From: JBBIWA01 sp037439425
GTDB lineage: Bacteria; Acidobacteriota; Blastocatellia; RBC074
Reading direction: 5' to 3'
Length of the DNA stretch: 19,199 nt
Assembly (NCBI GenBank): GCA_037439425.1
Contig: JBBIWA010000096.1
Location: 1-19,199 of the forward strand
The first letter of the stretch is position 1. Each line of letters opens with the position of its first letter. A program made the position numbers and the translations under genes. Below the pieces are notes generated by a model. That model worked only from the letters and a program-made list of their open reading frames with translations, did no database searches and was not told the DNA's origin. Below are positions 1-7,420 of the stretch, piece by piece.

Positions 1-409
1 GGCCATCCGGCCATATCCAACTCCCACCCTGAAGGTAACGTTTGGTGAAAGCTCGCAGCAAGCTCTCTGCTTGATTGAGCCACAAGGCAGGCGGCGTCAA
101 CCAGACGTGGAGGCGCGGCCTCAGTTGCTGGAAAAAGTCCTCTCTCTCATCACTGGTATGGCTCGGCCCATTGGCCATAATCAGATCAATCCGTTTCACC
201 CAAGATGAGGGATGCCGCAACTGCCGCACGGCCACACTGAAAGTGGGCGCCCTCGTTTTTGTCCAGACATTCACTCCACCTCTATAGAGAGTGAGTCCAA
301 GCAGCCAATTAACGGTGCCAAGACGGCCAGCACTGTTGGCGTTCAATCCTGAGGAGCGGCCCTCGCGCTGGGCGAGCCGCCGTATAGCATCGCTATAGAT
401 AGGCCGCTC
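1..409 (-). pseudogene. IS630-like DDE transposase remnant, partial
   Basis: An open frame on the minus strand runs from 409 to the window edge (136 codons) with no start codon: a stop lies at 412-410 and the frame continues past position 1. Its middle and end read like the C-terminal half of an IS630-type DDE transposase: NSAGRLGTVNWLLGLTLYRG, then IDLIMANGPSHTS where active relatives have a 'DN..sH' motif, then PPALWLNQAESLL, matching the 'WLNq.E' motif that carries the third catalytic acid. The glutamate is present, but the second catalytic aspartate position reads Ala (GCC for GAC), so the protein is probably inactive. The N-terminal half is missing, and the region where it should lie is taken by the palindrome array. 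The family call rests on motif memory only; the subfamily is uncertain. Confidence 0.6.
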
Positions 410-556
410 CTAACGGAGCTGAAAGACGTGCACTGCTGCCTGCTATAAACAGGCCGCTCCTGACGGAGCTAAATCGCTATAGATAGGCCGCTCCTCACGG
501 AGCTGAAAAATGTCCAATGTTGCGTACTATAAACAGCTTGCTCCTCACGGAGCTGA
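391..556. repeat. Four-unit palindromic repeat array (GCTCC-TNAC-GGAGC)
   Basis: Four imperfect copies of a roughly 30-bp unit start near 391, 442, 475 and 526. Each reads 'ctata(g/a)a(t/c)aggccgctcctnacggagct', with 'agcttgctcct' in the last one. The core GCTCC-TNAC-GGAGC can fold into a 5-bp stem with a 4-base loop. Spacing alternates between about 51 and 33 bp, so this is not a CRISPR array. The first unit abuts the truncated end of the transposase remnant. It is probably a dispersed genomic palindrome family. Confidence 0.75.
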
Positions 557-653
557 AAAACGTCCGGTTGGCTCAATGTAGCAAGGAATTTCTTGCAGAA
601 TTTATCCGACAGACCACCAGCACAAGTCGTTTAACTTAACCACGAAGCACACG

Positions 654-680
654 AAAAGACCTCAGACTCTATCTGAGGTC
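654..680 (-). terminator. Intrinsic terminator after the deacetylase gene
   Basis: Read on the minus strand, a perfect 9-bp stem (GACCTCAGA / TCTGAGGTC, 658-680) with a 5-base loop is followed at once by TTTT (657-654). It sits 31 bp beyond the stop codon of the deacetylase gene. The stem is built from TCTGAGG heptamers, which continue as a direct repeat to about 690. The T-tract is short, so efficiency is uncertain. Confidence 0.7.
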
Positions 681-710
681 TGAGGTCTGATTCTTCGCGC
701 CACAGGAGCA

Positions 711-1574
711 TCAGACTTGATCAAACTGCGCATAACTGATCAGCTTCACGCCGCGCTCGCGCAGCAAGGCAACAATCTCCCTATCGGTCAGCAGTTGCAA
801 CTCAATGGCGCGCGCAGAGCGCAGCCGCGTCTTGAGGTTCCTTATTTCCTCGTCCTCATAACCCGGATGGCACATCAGCTCACTCACTCCCTCCGGCAAA
901 TGTTCGATTATCTCGACCAACCACTCTTTGGTCCAGAGGCCCGTCTGCGCGATGCCGAAAAAAGCATCTGTCATCCTCAGCCCGGCATTCGGCCACCACA
1001 TAAGATCGAGGCGACATAGCTGTGCCAGTCCCCAGGCCACTACATTTTGCTTGAGCAGTTTGAGCGAAGCTGCGCTGCGCCGCCAGCGGGGCCGCTCGCG
1101 CATCACTCTCACGGCGCGGATCCCATATTCAGGAATCGTCCGGATGACGGCCTCAAAAATTTGCGGCAGCGCGTGCGCGTGCTTGTGACTGTCTATGTGC
1201 GTCAGGCGCAAACCGGCAGCCAGCGCCCTTTCAATTTGTGCGCGCAGCTCGATGATGATCTCTCCGGTTTGCAACTCTCCGGCAAGCGAGCGCCAGGTCA
1301 GCGCCGCGCTCGTGCCCCAGAACTCACCGCGCCCATTGGTCAAGCTGCGCACACGTGAGACCGGGGCCACGGGCTGTCCTTGAGTGAGATTGAAGTGCAA
1401 TCCCACGCCTAATGACGGATGCTCGCGGGCCAGACGCGTCGCGTCATCAAAACCCGGCCCATTGGCCAGCAAGCTCGCGCTGGTGATGATGCCATAACGA
1501 TGTCCTTTAATGACAGCGCGATTGATCCCAGCCGTCAAACCGAAGTCATCCGCATTGACGATCAGTCGCTTCAT
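711..1574 (-). CDS. ChbG/HpnK (YdjC-like) family carbohydrate deacetylase
   Basis: A 287-residue protein of the ChbG/HpnK (YdjC) family, metal-dependent hydrolases that remove acetyl groups from N-acetylated sugars; family members act on chitooligosaccharides or in hopanoid glycolipid maturation. The N-terminus IVNADDFGLT carries the Asp pair (residues 10-11) typical of the metal site. Further expected ligands follow: His60 in LGVGLHFNL, the THIDSHKHAH cluster (His126, His130) and MCHPG near residue 236. Length is normal for the family and no signal peptide is visible, so it is probably cytoplasmic. The gene begins 14 bp after the stop of the receiver gene and is probably co-transcribed with it; the Shine-Dalgarno for this ATG is weak. 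A hairpin terminator follows. No hopanoid or chitin genes are nearby, so the substrate is unknown. Confidence 0.88.
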   Translation of the reverse strand: MKRLIVNADDFGLTAGINRAVIKGHRYGIITSASLLANGPGFDDATRLAREHPSLGVGLHFNLTQGQPVAPVSRVRSLTNGRGEFWGTSAALTWRSLAGELQTGEIIIELRAQIERALAAGLRLTHIDSHKHAHALPQIFEAVIRTIPEYGIRAVRVMRERPRWRRSAASLKLLKQNVVAWGLAQLCRLDLMWWPNAGLRMTDAFFGIAQTGLWTKEWLVEIIEHLPEGVSELMCHPGYEDEEIRNLKTRLRSARAIELQLLTDREIVALLRERGVKLISYAQFDQV

Positions 1575-1588
1575 CTCTACGGCCTGAT

Positions 1589-2203
1589 CTATGGCCTCCC
1601 GCCCCGCTCTTCTTTCTTCCGCTCAGCCATCCATTTGTCGTAGCATTCGGGGCAGATGCCGTGACTGAAATCCGTTCCGGTGTGCTGGTGCAGATAGGAC
1701 TCAATCTGATGCCAGTAGTTCTGATCATCGCGAATCTTTTTGCAATACATGCAGATCGGAAGTAACGCTTTCAACTGCCGCACTTCTCTGAGCGCCTGTT
1801 CAAGCTCACCGATCTTGTGGGCCAGGGATTGTTCCAATTCCAGCATCCGCAGGCCGACCTTGACGCGCGCGTGTAGTTCTCGCTGGTCAAACGGCTTGTT
1901 CACGTAATCATCGGCTCCAGCTTCCAGCGCCGTGGAGATGTCTTCTTTCGAGCTCTTGGCCGTCAGCATGATGATGTAAGTATAGGGGCCACCTTTTTGC
2001 CGCACTCGGCGGCACACCTCCACGCCGTCCAGGTTCGGCATCATCCAGTCGAGAATCGCCAGCGAGGGGGCATCTGTAGCTTGCAGTGCCTGCCAGGCTT
2101 CAGCGCCATTAGTGGTAATGACTACTTCATATGCCCACTTGCGGAGCGTGGTCTCCAGCACCTTGCGGGAAACCGGATCGTCTTCAGCAATCAAAATTCT
2201 CAC
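1589..2203 (-). CDS. Response regulator receiver protein with CxxC...CPxC tail
   Basis: A 204-residue protein. Residues 1-120 form a canonical CheY-like receiver: the acid pocket AEDD at 6-9, phospho-acceptor Asp52 in LAILDWMMP, Thr81, and Lys103 in VNKPF. Residues 120-148 look like a coiled coil (LEQSLAHKIGELEQALREV). The C-terminal 55 residues contain LLPICMYCKKIRDDQNYW and HGICPECYDKW, with Cys151, Cys154, Cys184 and Cys187 spaced like a small zinc-binding knuckle. This tail recurs on environmental bacterial receiver and PAS proteins and has no established function. The start codon is GTG at 2203, preceded by GGAGGT with a 9-base spacer. There is no DNA-binding domain; the tail may be a protein-interaction output or a partner for a nearby kinase. 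Confidence 0.88.
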   Translation of the reverse strand: MRILIAEDDPVSRKVLETTLRKWAYEVVITTNGAEAWQALQATDAPSLAILDWMMPNLDGVEVCRRVRQKGGPYTYIIMLTAKSSKEDISTALEAGADDYVNKPFDQRELHARVKVGLRMLELEQSLAHKIGELEQALREVRQLKALLPICMYCKKIRDDQNYWHQIESYLHQHTGTDFSHGICPECYDKWMAERKKEERGGRP

Positions 2204-2212
2204 GGCTGTGTT

Positions 2213-2218
2213 ACCTCC
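2213..2218 (-). promoter_or_regulatory. Ribosome binding site GGAGGT for the receiver gene
   Basis: A perfect GGAGGT lies 9 bases upstream of a GTG codon on the minus strand. It fixes the start of the receiver protein at the GTG at 2203, directly before RILIAEDD. Confidence 0.8.
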
Positions 2219-2273
2219 ACCGGTTAATCATCAAACCAACCACCAGGCCTCCGGAGGGGACCAATCAGAGGGG

Positions 2274-2401
2274 CCGCAGGGGATGAGGAGATTTCCCTCC
2301 TGCTCCTGCGGAAAATCCCTGGGAGCGCACGCATCCTTGCGTGCTTGGCTTCGACGAGCGAGCTATTGTCAGGAAGCAGCACGCTAGATCAGCGTGCGCT
2401 C
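2274..2401. repeat. Cluster of hairpins and a REP-like doublet between genes
   Basis: The 301-bp gap 2204-2504 holds no gene. It contains a long imperfect inverted repeat at 2274-2311 (CCGCAGG...CCTGCGG), then a two-headed palindromic element at 2323-2401. The outer arms GAGCGCACGC (2323-2332) and GCGTGCGCTC (2392-2401) are perfect inverted repeats. Inside lie two more hairpins: GCACGCA-TCCT-TGCGTGC at 2327-2344 and GCACGCT-AGATC-AGCGTGC at 2379-2397. The same GCACGC family occurs at 7155-7363. No promoter could be picked out. The hairpins may also end the upstream kinase/HPt transcript, although no T-tract follows them. Confidence 0.65.
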
Positions 2402-2504
2402 GTGAGGGTTTGATCGTCTCTCCCGCGTCGCAGCGCGACATGAAAGACTCCTCTGCTCCCTTGCCCCCCTGCTCCTGCGGCTCCTGCAGCTCCTCTGGGG
2501 AAAG

Positions 2505-2861
2505 CTACTCTCCCTTGTACCCTTTCAATGCCGCAAGCGCTGAGCTGAGCGCTGCAAGCTCTTTCTCCAAACTGGCATAGGCCTCCGCCGCTTGAGTCAG
2601 ATCGCCTGCTTTACCTATCTGCTCCAATGTCAATGCTGCCGCAAAAGCGCCTTGAGCGGCCAAGGCTCCCACCGCGCCCTTGAGGCTACGCGCTGTGCGT
2701 GCCAGTGCCTGGCCCTCACCGCGCGCAATGGCTTCAGTTATTTCGCCCAGCAGCCGAGGATAGTCATCGAGAAACAACGTCACCAGTTCCTGCAACAGCT
2801 CACTGTCACCATCCACCTGAGCCAGAGCTGCTGCCTGATCGAAAATTTCCGGCCTGGTCAT
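2505..2861 (-). CDS. HPt-like protein lacking the phosphorylatable histidine
   Basis: A 118-residue helical protein matching the histidine phosphotransfer (HPt) fold along its whole length. It aligns closely with the C-terminal HPt domain of the PAS kinase at 7421-11383: QVDGDSELLQELVTLFLDDY versus QVDGNKELLKELAELFLADQ, and LTLEQIGKAGDLTQA versus LELEMIGRAGELERA. At the catalytic position the neighbour reads AAHALKG, while this protein reads TARSLKG: Arg58 (CGT) replaces the His that accepts phosphate, one transition away from CAT. The ATG overlaps the kinase stop by 4 bp (ATGA) and has its own GGAGGT 9 bases upstream (2871-2876), so the pair is translationally coupled. It cannot relay phosphate in the normal way. 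It may be a decoy, a docking subunit for the kinase, or a decaying gene; a sequencing or assembly error should be excluded. Confidence 0.85.
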   Translation of the reverse strand: MTRPEIFDQAAALAQVDGDSELLQELVTLFLDDYPRLLGEITEAIARGEGQALARTARSLKGAVGALAAQGAFAAALTLEQIGKAGDLTQAAEAYASLEKELAALSSALAALKGYKGE

Positions 2862-5800
2862 CTTGAATGAACCTCCTCTTCAGCCTTAACGCTAACACTC
2901 AACACGCTCTCAATCGCGGCCAGGAGAGCCTGAGTCTGAACCGGCTTGGAGACATAGCCATCCATGCCAGCTGCCAAGCACCGCTCGCAGTCACCCTTCA
3001 TGGCGTGCGCCGTCATGGCGATGATCGGGATGTGAGCGCCGGTCATTTGCTCACGCTGACGAATCGCCGCTGTCGCCTCAAAGCCGTCCATCTCCGGCAT
3101 CTGCACATCCATTAACACCAGATCGAAGCCTTCGCGTTCCAGCGCTGCCAATGCTTCGCGTCCGTTGTTTGCCACCACTACTGTATGACCTTGTTTTTCC
3201 AGCAAGCGCACCATCAGCCTTTGATTCACTGAATTGTCTTCCGCCAGCAAGATGCGCAACCGGCTCTGCCGGGTAGTCGCCGTTGGCGCAGTGGGGGCGG
3301 CTGAGACCGGCTGGGGGCTCAGCTCAACAGACGAAGTCGCGACCACTCCGAACCACGCCGTGAAATAGAAGGTGCTGCCCGGCCCGCCGGCAGCCGATGG
3401 CTGCCTGTCGCTACGCTGCGCCGTACTTCTGCCATCCTGAGCCGGGCTTTCGACCCAGATGCGGCCCCCCATCATCTCGATCAACCGCGACGAGATGGTT
3501 AAGCCCAAACCTGTCCCCCCATACTTGCGCGTGGTCGAACCATCAGCCTGCGCGAAAGCCTCGAAGATCATCTGCTGCTTCTCTGCGGGAATACCGATGC
3601 CAGTGTCGCTCACAGCAAAGCGCAAGAGAATTGAGGATTGAGGATTGAGACTAGAGGATAGCGCAGTCCCCGCCGGCCTGCTGCTATCCGCTACCTCCCT
3701 GCTTCCACCCTCGATCTTCTCCACCGCTACTCTCACTTCACCCTGCTCGGTGAACTTGATTGCGTTGCCGATCAGGTTGATCAACACCTGGCGCAACCGG
3801 TCTGGATCACCAATGAGCGCATCGGGCACATCCGGGCTGATATGGCAACTCAAGCGCAGCCCTTTTTGCTGTGCTCGCAGCGCCAGCGGTTTGATCGTCT
3901 CTTCAAGATTGCTGCGCAGGCGGAAATTAGTCGGATTGAGGTCGAGTTTACCGGCTTCGATCTTCGAGAAATCGAGGATGTCGTTGATCACTGTCAGCAG
4001 AGAATCAGCAGAGAATTTGACCGCCTCCAGATATTCGCGCTGCTCGGCAGTGAGGTCGGTGTCGAGCGCCATTTCACTCATCCCGAGGATGCCGTTCATG
4101 GGGGTGCGAATTTCATGGCTCATATTGGCCAAAAATTCGCTCTTGGCGCGGCTGGCAGCCTCAGCGGCTTCTTTAGCCCGCCGCAACTCTTCCTCCGCTC
4201 GCTTGCGTTCGGTGATGTCGCGGGTGATGGCTAATTGCACTACCGCCCCCTCTGACTGAAGGTAAAGCGGAACGGCGTGCGTTGCCATCCAGCGGCATGT
4301 GCCTTTCAAGCCTATGATCTCGAATTCCAGATAGCCTCTCTTCCCCTGACATACACTTTCGTTCAGCGCGCGGTATGCCTCTCGGTACTCTGGCGCGACC
4401 ACGGAATAGACACACCGCCCCAAGACTGTCTCGGCGCTGTCGGCTTCGATCATGTCAAGGCCGGCCCGATTCATCTCTAGCAAAGTGCCATCAGCTTTCA
4501 TAAGCTTTATACAATCCGGTGTGGCCTCGATAATCGTGCGTAAGTGCTGCTCGCGATCGCGCAGCATCTCCGCCATTCGCTTGCGCTCGAGGATCTCTTC
4601 CTGCAACTTCAGTGTGCGCTCATCGACCAGGCGCGCCAACTCCTGCTCCCTAGCTCGCAGATTCTTGATGCGTAGACGGTAGAGCCCGGCAGCAGTGAAC
4701 GAGATAGCCAGAGCGCAGAGAACATAAAACCAGGTGGTTTGATAGAAATGCGGCTTTAAATCGAACTCAACTGAAGCTCCTGCTTCATTCCACACCCCGT
4801 CGCTATTGCAGGCTATCACTCGGAAGCGATATGAACCGGGCGGAATGTTGGTGTAGTAAGCGGTGCGGCGCGTCCCGGCGTCAACCCAATCCCGATCGAA
4901 GCCTTCCAATCGGTATTTGAAGCGTACCTGTCCCGGGGCCAGGAAGCTCAATGCCGTATAGTGAAACTCCAATTGCCCTTCGCTTGGCGGCAGTTGAAGT
5001 TGCTGGCGCAGCTCAACAGGCTGATGGTTAACTACCATCTGTTCAATGACGACTGGCGGGAGCTGCCGGTTGAGCCGAATGTTATTGGGGTCAATGACCG
5101 CTACGCCCCGGATGGTCGGAAACCACAATCGGCCATCCCGCGTCTTCCAGCCTGCGGGCTGAGAACCGCCATTGCATTCGCTGCTCTTCATGCCGTCGGC
5201 TGCGCCATAGGAGATTGAAGTGATGGTCTGAACCCGCCCTTCAGCAAAATCGTTCAACTCACGTTTGCTGACGCGGAAGACTCCCTTGTTGCAACTCATC
5301 CACAGGTTCTCCTGCCCATCTTCCAAAATCCGAAAGACCACATCGTCAAACAGACCTTCCCGCGTCGTGTAGTTGGTAAACTTTCCATCCCGGAAACGAC
5401 TCAGCCCGCCGCCGTAGGTACCAATCCAGAGCACCCCATCGCGATCTTCGTGAATAGCGCAGACCGAGTCGTGCGCCAGCCCATCTTGGGTCGTATAGGT
5501 GGTAAACTGCCCGTCCTTCAATCGTGTCAACCCTCTCTCACCCCCGATCCAGAGGTGGCCTGCCTGGTCCTCATAAAGGCACCGTACTAAATTGGAAGGG
5601 AAGCCCCGGCCGAGGTAGTTTGTAAAACGCCCTTCACGGAAGCAACTGAGCCCGCCACTGCGAGTGCCTACCCACAGATTGCCTGCGCGATCTTCATGGA
5701 TGGCGCGAACCGAATTGTGCGACAGCCCATCCTTTTTGTTGTAGTTGGTAAAGCGTCCATCGCGTAAGCGCGTCAGCCCGCCCTCGCTCCCAATCCAGAG

Positions 5801-7000
5801 ATTACCTGCGTGATCTTCCGCAAGCGACGTCACTACGTCGCTGGGCAAGCCATCCTTAGTAGTGTAGGTGGTGAGACGCCCATCCTTTAATCGTGACAAC
5901 CCGCCTTTGGTAGCCATCCAGACGCTCCCATCCTGAGTTTCGTAGATAGCCCGCACCAGGTCGTGCGACAGTCCTTCTCTCGTAGAGTAGGTAAGAAACT
6001 TCCCCTCCTTGAATCGGTTCAGCCCACCGCCACGAGTGCCTACCCATAAGCTGCCCTCACGATCTTGGTAAAACGCAACTACGAAGTCACTCGACAGCCC
6101 CTCTTTACTGGTGAAACTACTAAAGCGCCCGCCGGCCAAGCGGTTCAACCCGCCGCCATCGGTGCCAATCCAGAGAGTGCCCGCCTTGTCCTCAAAGACG
6201 GCTTTGACCACCTCGTGCGACAAGCCATCTTTTTTGGTGTAAGTGGTGAAGCGGCCGTCGCGCAAGCGCATCAGTCCCCCCGTGGTCCCAACCCACAAAC
6301 TGCGGTCCCTGCCCTCATAGATTGACCAAACGAAGTCATGAGCCAGCCCGTCCTTCTGCGAATAGGCGGTGAAGCGCCCATCTCGCAAGCGCGCCAGCCC
6401 GCCATTGGTTCCAATCCAGAGATTACCCTCGTGGTCTTCGCGAAGTGCCCAGATGAAATCATTCACCAGACCATCTTTGGTCGTGTAGACAGTGAAGTGT
6501 CCGTCTTTGAAACGATTCAGCCCGCCCCCGAAAGTGCCAATCCAGAGATTGCCCTGCCGGTCTTCGCAAAGAGCAGTGATGGAATTGTGCGACAGCCCTT
6601 CCTGAGCGGTGTAAGCGGTAAAGCGCCCGCTATGGAAGCGCAAGAGTCCCCCGGAAGTCCCTATCCAGAGGCTGCCATCCCGGCCCTCAATCAGCGCCTG
6701 AATATTGTTGTGTTGGATCTGCTTAGTGTTGCGTTTGTCAAAGATAGTGAACTTCACCCCATCAAAGCGCACCAACCCTTCCTGCGTGCCGAGCCAGAGG
6801 TAACCGTCGCGCGTCTGGACTATCACCTGGACAGAGTTCTGCGGCAAACCCTGCTCGGTCTGCCACACGTCATGTCCATACTGGGTAATGGCTTTTCTGT
6901 GATCGTGGGCCAGAGCCGCCTGTCTCCACAGCAAGGCTGAGCAGAGAAAGGCAAAAGCCAGTGAAGCAATCAGGCAGATTTTGAAACCGCTCTTGTGCAT
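2858..7000 (-). CDS. Propeller/Y_Y_Y hybrid sensor histidine kinase
   Basis: About 1380 residues (numbering from the chosen ATG). An N-terminal signal peptide (FKICLIASLAFAFLCSALLW) is followed by about 14 two-component-regulator propeller repeats of 41-42 residues (LWIGTxGGLxRF, about 68-635), enough for two seven-bladed propellers. Then come a Y_Y_Y domain (about 680-750) and a transmembrane helix (WFYVLCALAISFTAAGLYRL, about 757-776). Inside the cell there follow a short coiled coil, a PAS domain (816-930), HisKA with His962 in MSHEIRTPMN, HATPase (N-box NLIGNAIKF; DTGIGIP; GGTGLGL) and one receiver with Asp1298 in LMDVQMP. The layout resembles Bacteroides hybrid two-component sensors, but there is no AraC-type DNA-binding end. 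The reading frame opens at a GTG at 7015; the ATG at 7000 gives a cleaner signal peptide. Two insertions lie in the ATPase domain, one made of ATTGAGG heptamers. The propeller probably senses an extracellular ligand; which one is unknown. Confidence 0.92.
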   Translation of the reverse strand: MHKSGFKICLIASLAFAFLCSALLWRQAALAHDHRKAITQYGHDVWQTEQGLPQNSVQVIVQTRDGYLWLGTQEGLVRFDGVKFTIFDKRNTKQIQHNNIQALIEGRDGSLWIGTSGGLLRFHSGRFTAYTAQEGLSHNSITALCEDRQGNLWIGTFGGGLNRFKDGHFTVYTTKDGLVNDFIWALREDHEGNLWIGTNGGLARLRDGRFTAYSQKDGLAHDFVWSIYEGRDRSLWVGTTGGLMRLRDGRFTTYTKKDGLSHEVVKAVFEDKAGTLWIGTDGGGLNRLAGGRFSSFTSKEGLSSDFVVAFYQDREGSLWVGTRGGGLNRFKEGKFLTYSTREGLSHDLVRAIYETQDGSVWMATKGGLSRLKDGRLTTYTTKDGLPSDVVTSLAEDHAGNLWIGSEGGLTRLRDGRFTNYNKKDGLSHNSVRAIHEDRAGNLWVGTRSGGLSCFREGRFTNYLGRGFPSNLVRCLYEDQAGHLWIGGERGLTRLKDGQFTTYTTQDGLAHDSVCAIHEDRDGVLWIGTYGGGLSRFRDGKFTNYTTREGLFDDVVFRILEDGQENLWMSCNKGVFRVSKRELNDFAEGRVQTITSISYGAADGMKSSECNGGSQPAGWKTRDGRLWFPTIRGVAVIDPNNIRLNRQLPPVVIEQMVVNHQPVELRQQLQLPPSEGQLEFHYTALSFLAPGQVRFKYRLEGFDRDWVDAGTRRTAYYTNIPPGSYRFRVIACNSDGVWNEAGASVEFDLKPHFYQTTWFYVLCALAISFTAAGLYRLRIKNLRAREQELARLVDERTLKLQEEILERKRMAEMLRDREQHLRTIIEATPDCIKLMKADGTLLEMNRAGLDMIEADSAETVLGRCVYSVVAPEYREAYRALNESVCQGKRGYLEFEIIGLKGTCRWMATHAVPLYLQSEGAVVQLAITRDITERKRAEEELRRAKEAAEAASRAKSEFLANMSHEIRTPMNGILGMSEMALDTDLTAEQREYLEAVKFSADSLLTVINDILDFSKIEAGKLDLNPTNFRLRSNLEETIKPLALRAQQKGLRLSCHISPDVPDALIGDPDRLRQVLINLIGNAIKFTEQGEVRVAVEKIEGGSREVADSSRPAGTALSSSLNPQSSILLRFAVSDTGIGIPAEKQQMIFEAFAQADGSTTRKYGGTGLGLTISSRLIEMMGGRIWVESPAQDGRSTAQRSDRQPSAAGGPGSTFYFTAWFGVVATSSVELSPQPVSAAPTAPTATTRQSRLRILLAEDNSVNQRLMVRLLEKQGHTVVVANNGREALAALEREGFDLVLMDVQMPEMDGFEATAAIRQREQMTGAHIPIIAMTAHAMKGDCERCLAAGMDGYVSKPVQTQALLAAIESVLSVSVKAEEEVHSR
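3630..3650. repeat. Heptamer repeat (ATTGAGG x3) inside the kinase gene
   Basis: Three head-to-tail copies of ATTGAG(G/A) lie inside the HATPase-coding part of the propeller kinase. The total of 21 bp keeps the frame and encodes SLNPQSS on the minus strand. The paralogous kinase lacks this stretch. Confidence 0.85.
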
Positions 7001-7154
7001 AACCGCCCTCACCACTTCCTAACTAAATCTTATCGGACAACAGGAACAAACTCTTAATAGGGTCGAAACGCTTATCCATCTGTGTGCGAAACCGCGCTTG
7101 CGTTTCAAAAGTTGAAAAGAAGCGAACAGGGGCGTGGAGTGCGGCCAAAAACCA

Positions 7155-7363
7155 GCCACGCTCGCAAGCGCGCGCTCCCAGGTTCTCATCTTCTTCCTTA
7201 GCCTGGGTACGCACGCATCTTGCGTGCTCATCTTCGTCAAGCAAACCATTACCTGTACTATTAGGCGTCAAAGACAAGCCAGTCTGCAGCATCTTGCGTG
7301 CTCATCTTCGTCAAGCAAACCATTACCGAAGACCTAGCACGCTCGCAAGCGTGCGTACCCAGG
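7155..7363. repeat. REP/BIME-like palindromic element with internal direct repeat
   Basis: The 420-bp gap 7001-7420 holds no gene. Arms CCTGGGTACGCACGC (7202-7216) and GCGTGCGTACCCAGG (7349-7363) form a perfect 15-bp inverted repeat around 162 bp. Each arm has its own small hairpin, for example GCACGCT-CGCA-AGCGTGC at 7339-7356. Inside, a 39-bp direct repeat occurs at 7215-7253 and 7289-7327, both starting GCATCTTGCGTGCTCATC. A third, diverged arm lies at about 7155-7190 in the same orientation as the right arm. The small open frames here are by-products of the repeats. The gap must also hold the promoter of the propeller kinase, but I could not identify a convincing -35/-10 pair. Confidence 0.75.
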
Positions 7364-7420
7364 TTTTCATCGTTTCTGAGTGCCGGACCGACGGCAGACC
7401 CAATTCCTCGAAAACTGCCG

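Noticed and set aside
717..1383. Plus-strand open frames of 60-103 codons
   Set aside because: They lie antisense within the deacetylase gene, lack ribosome binding sites and show no protein-family signals; the same holds for the other plus-strand frames inside the kinases.
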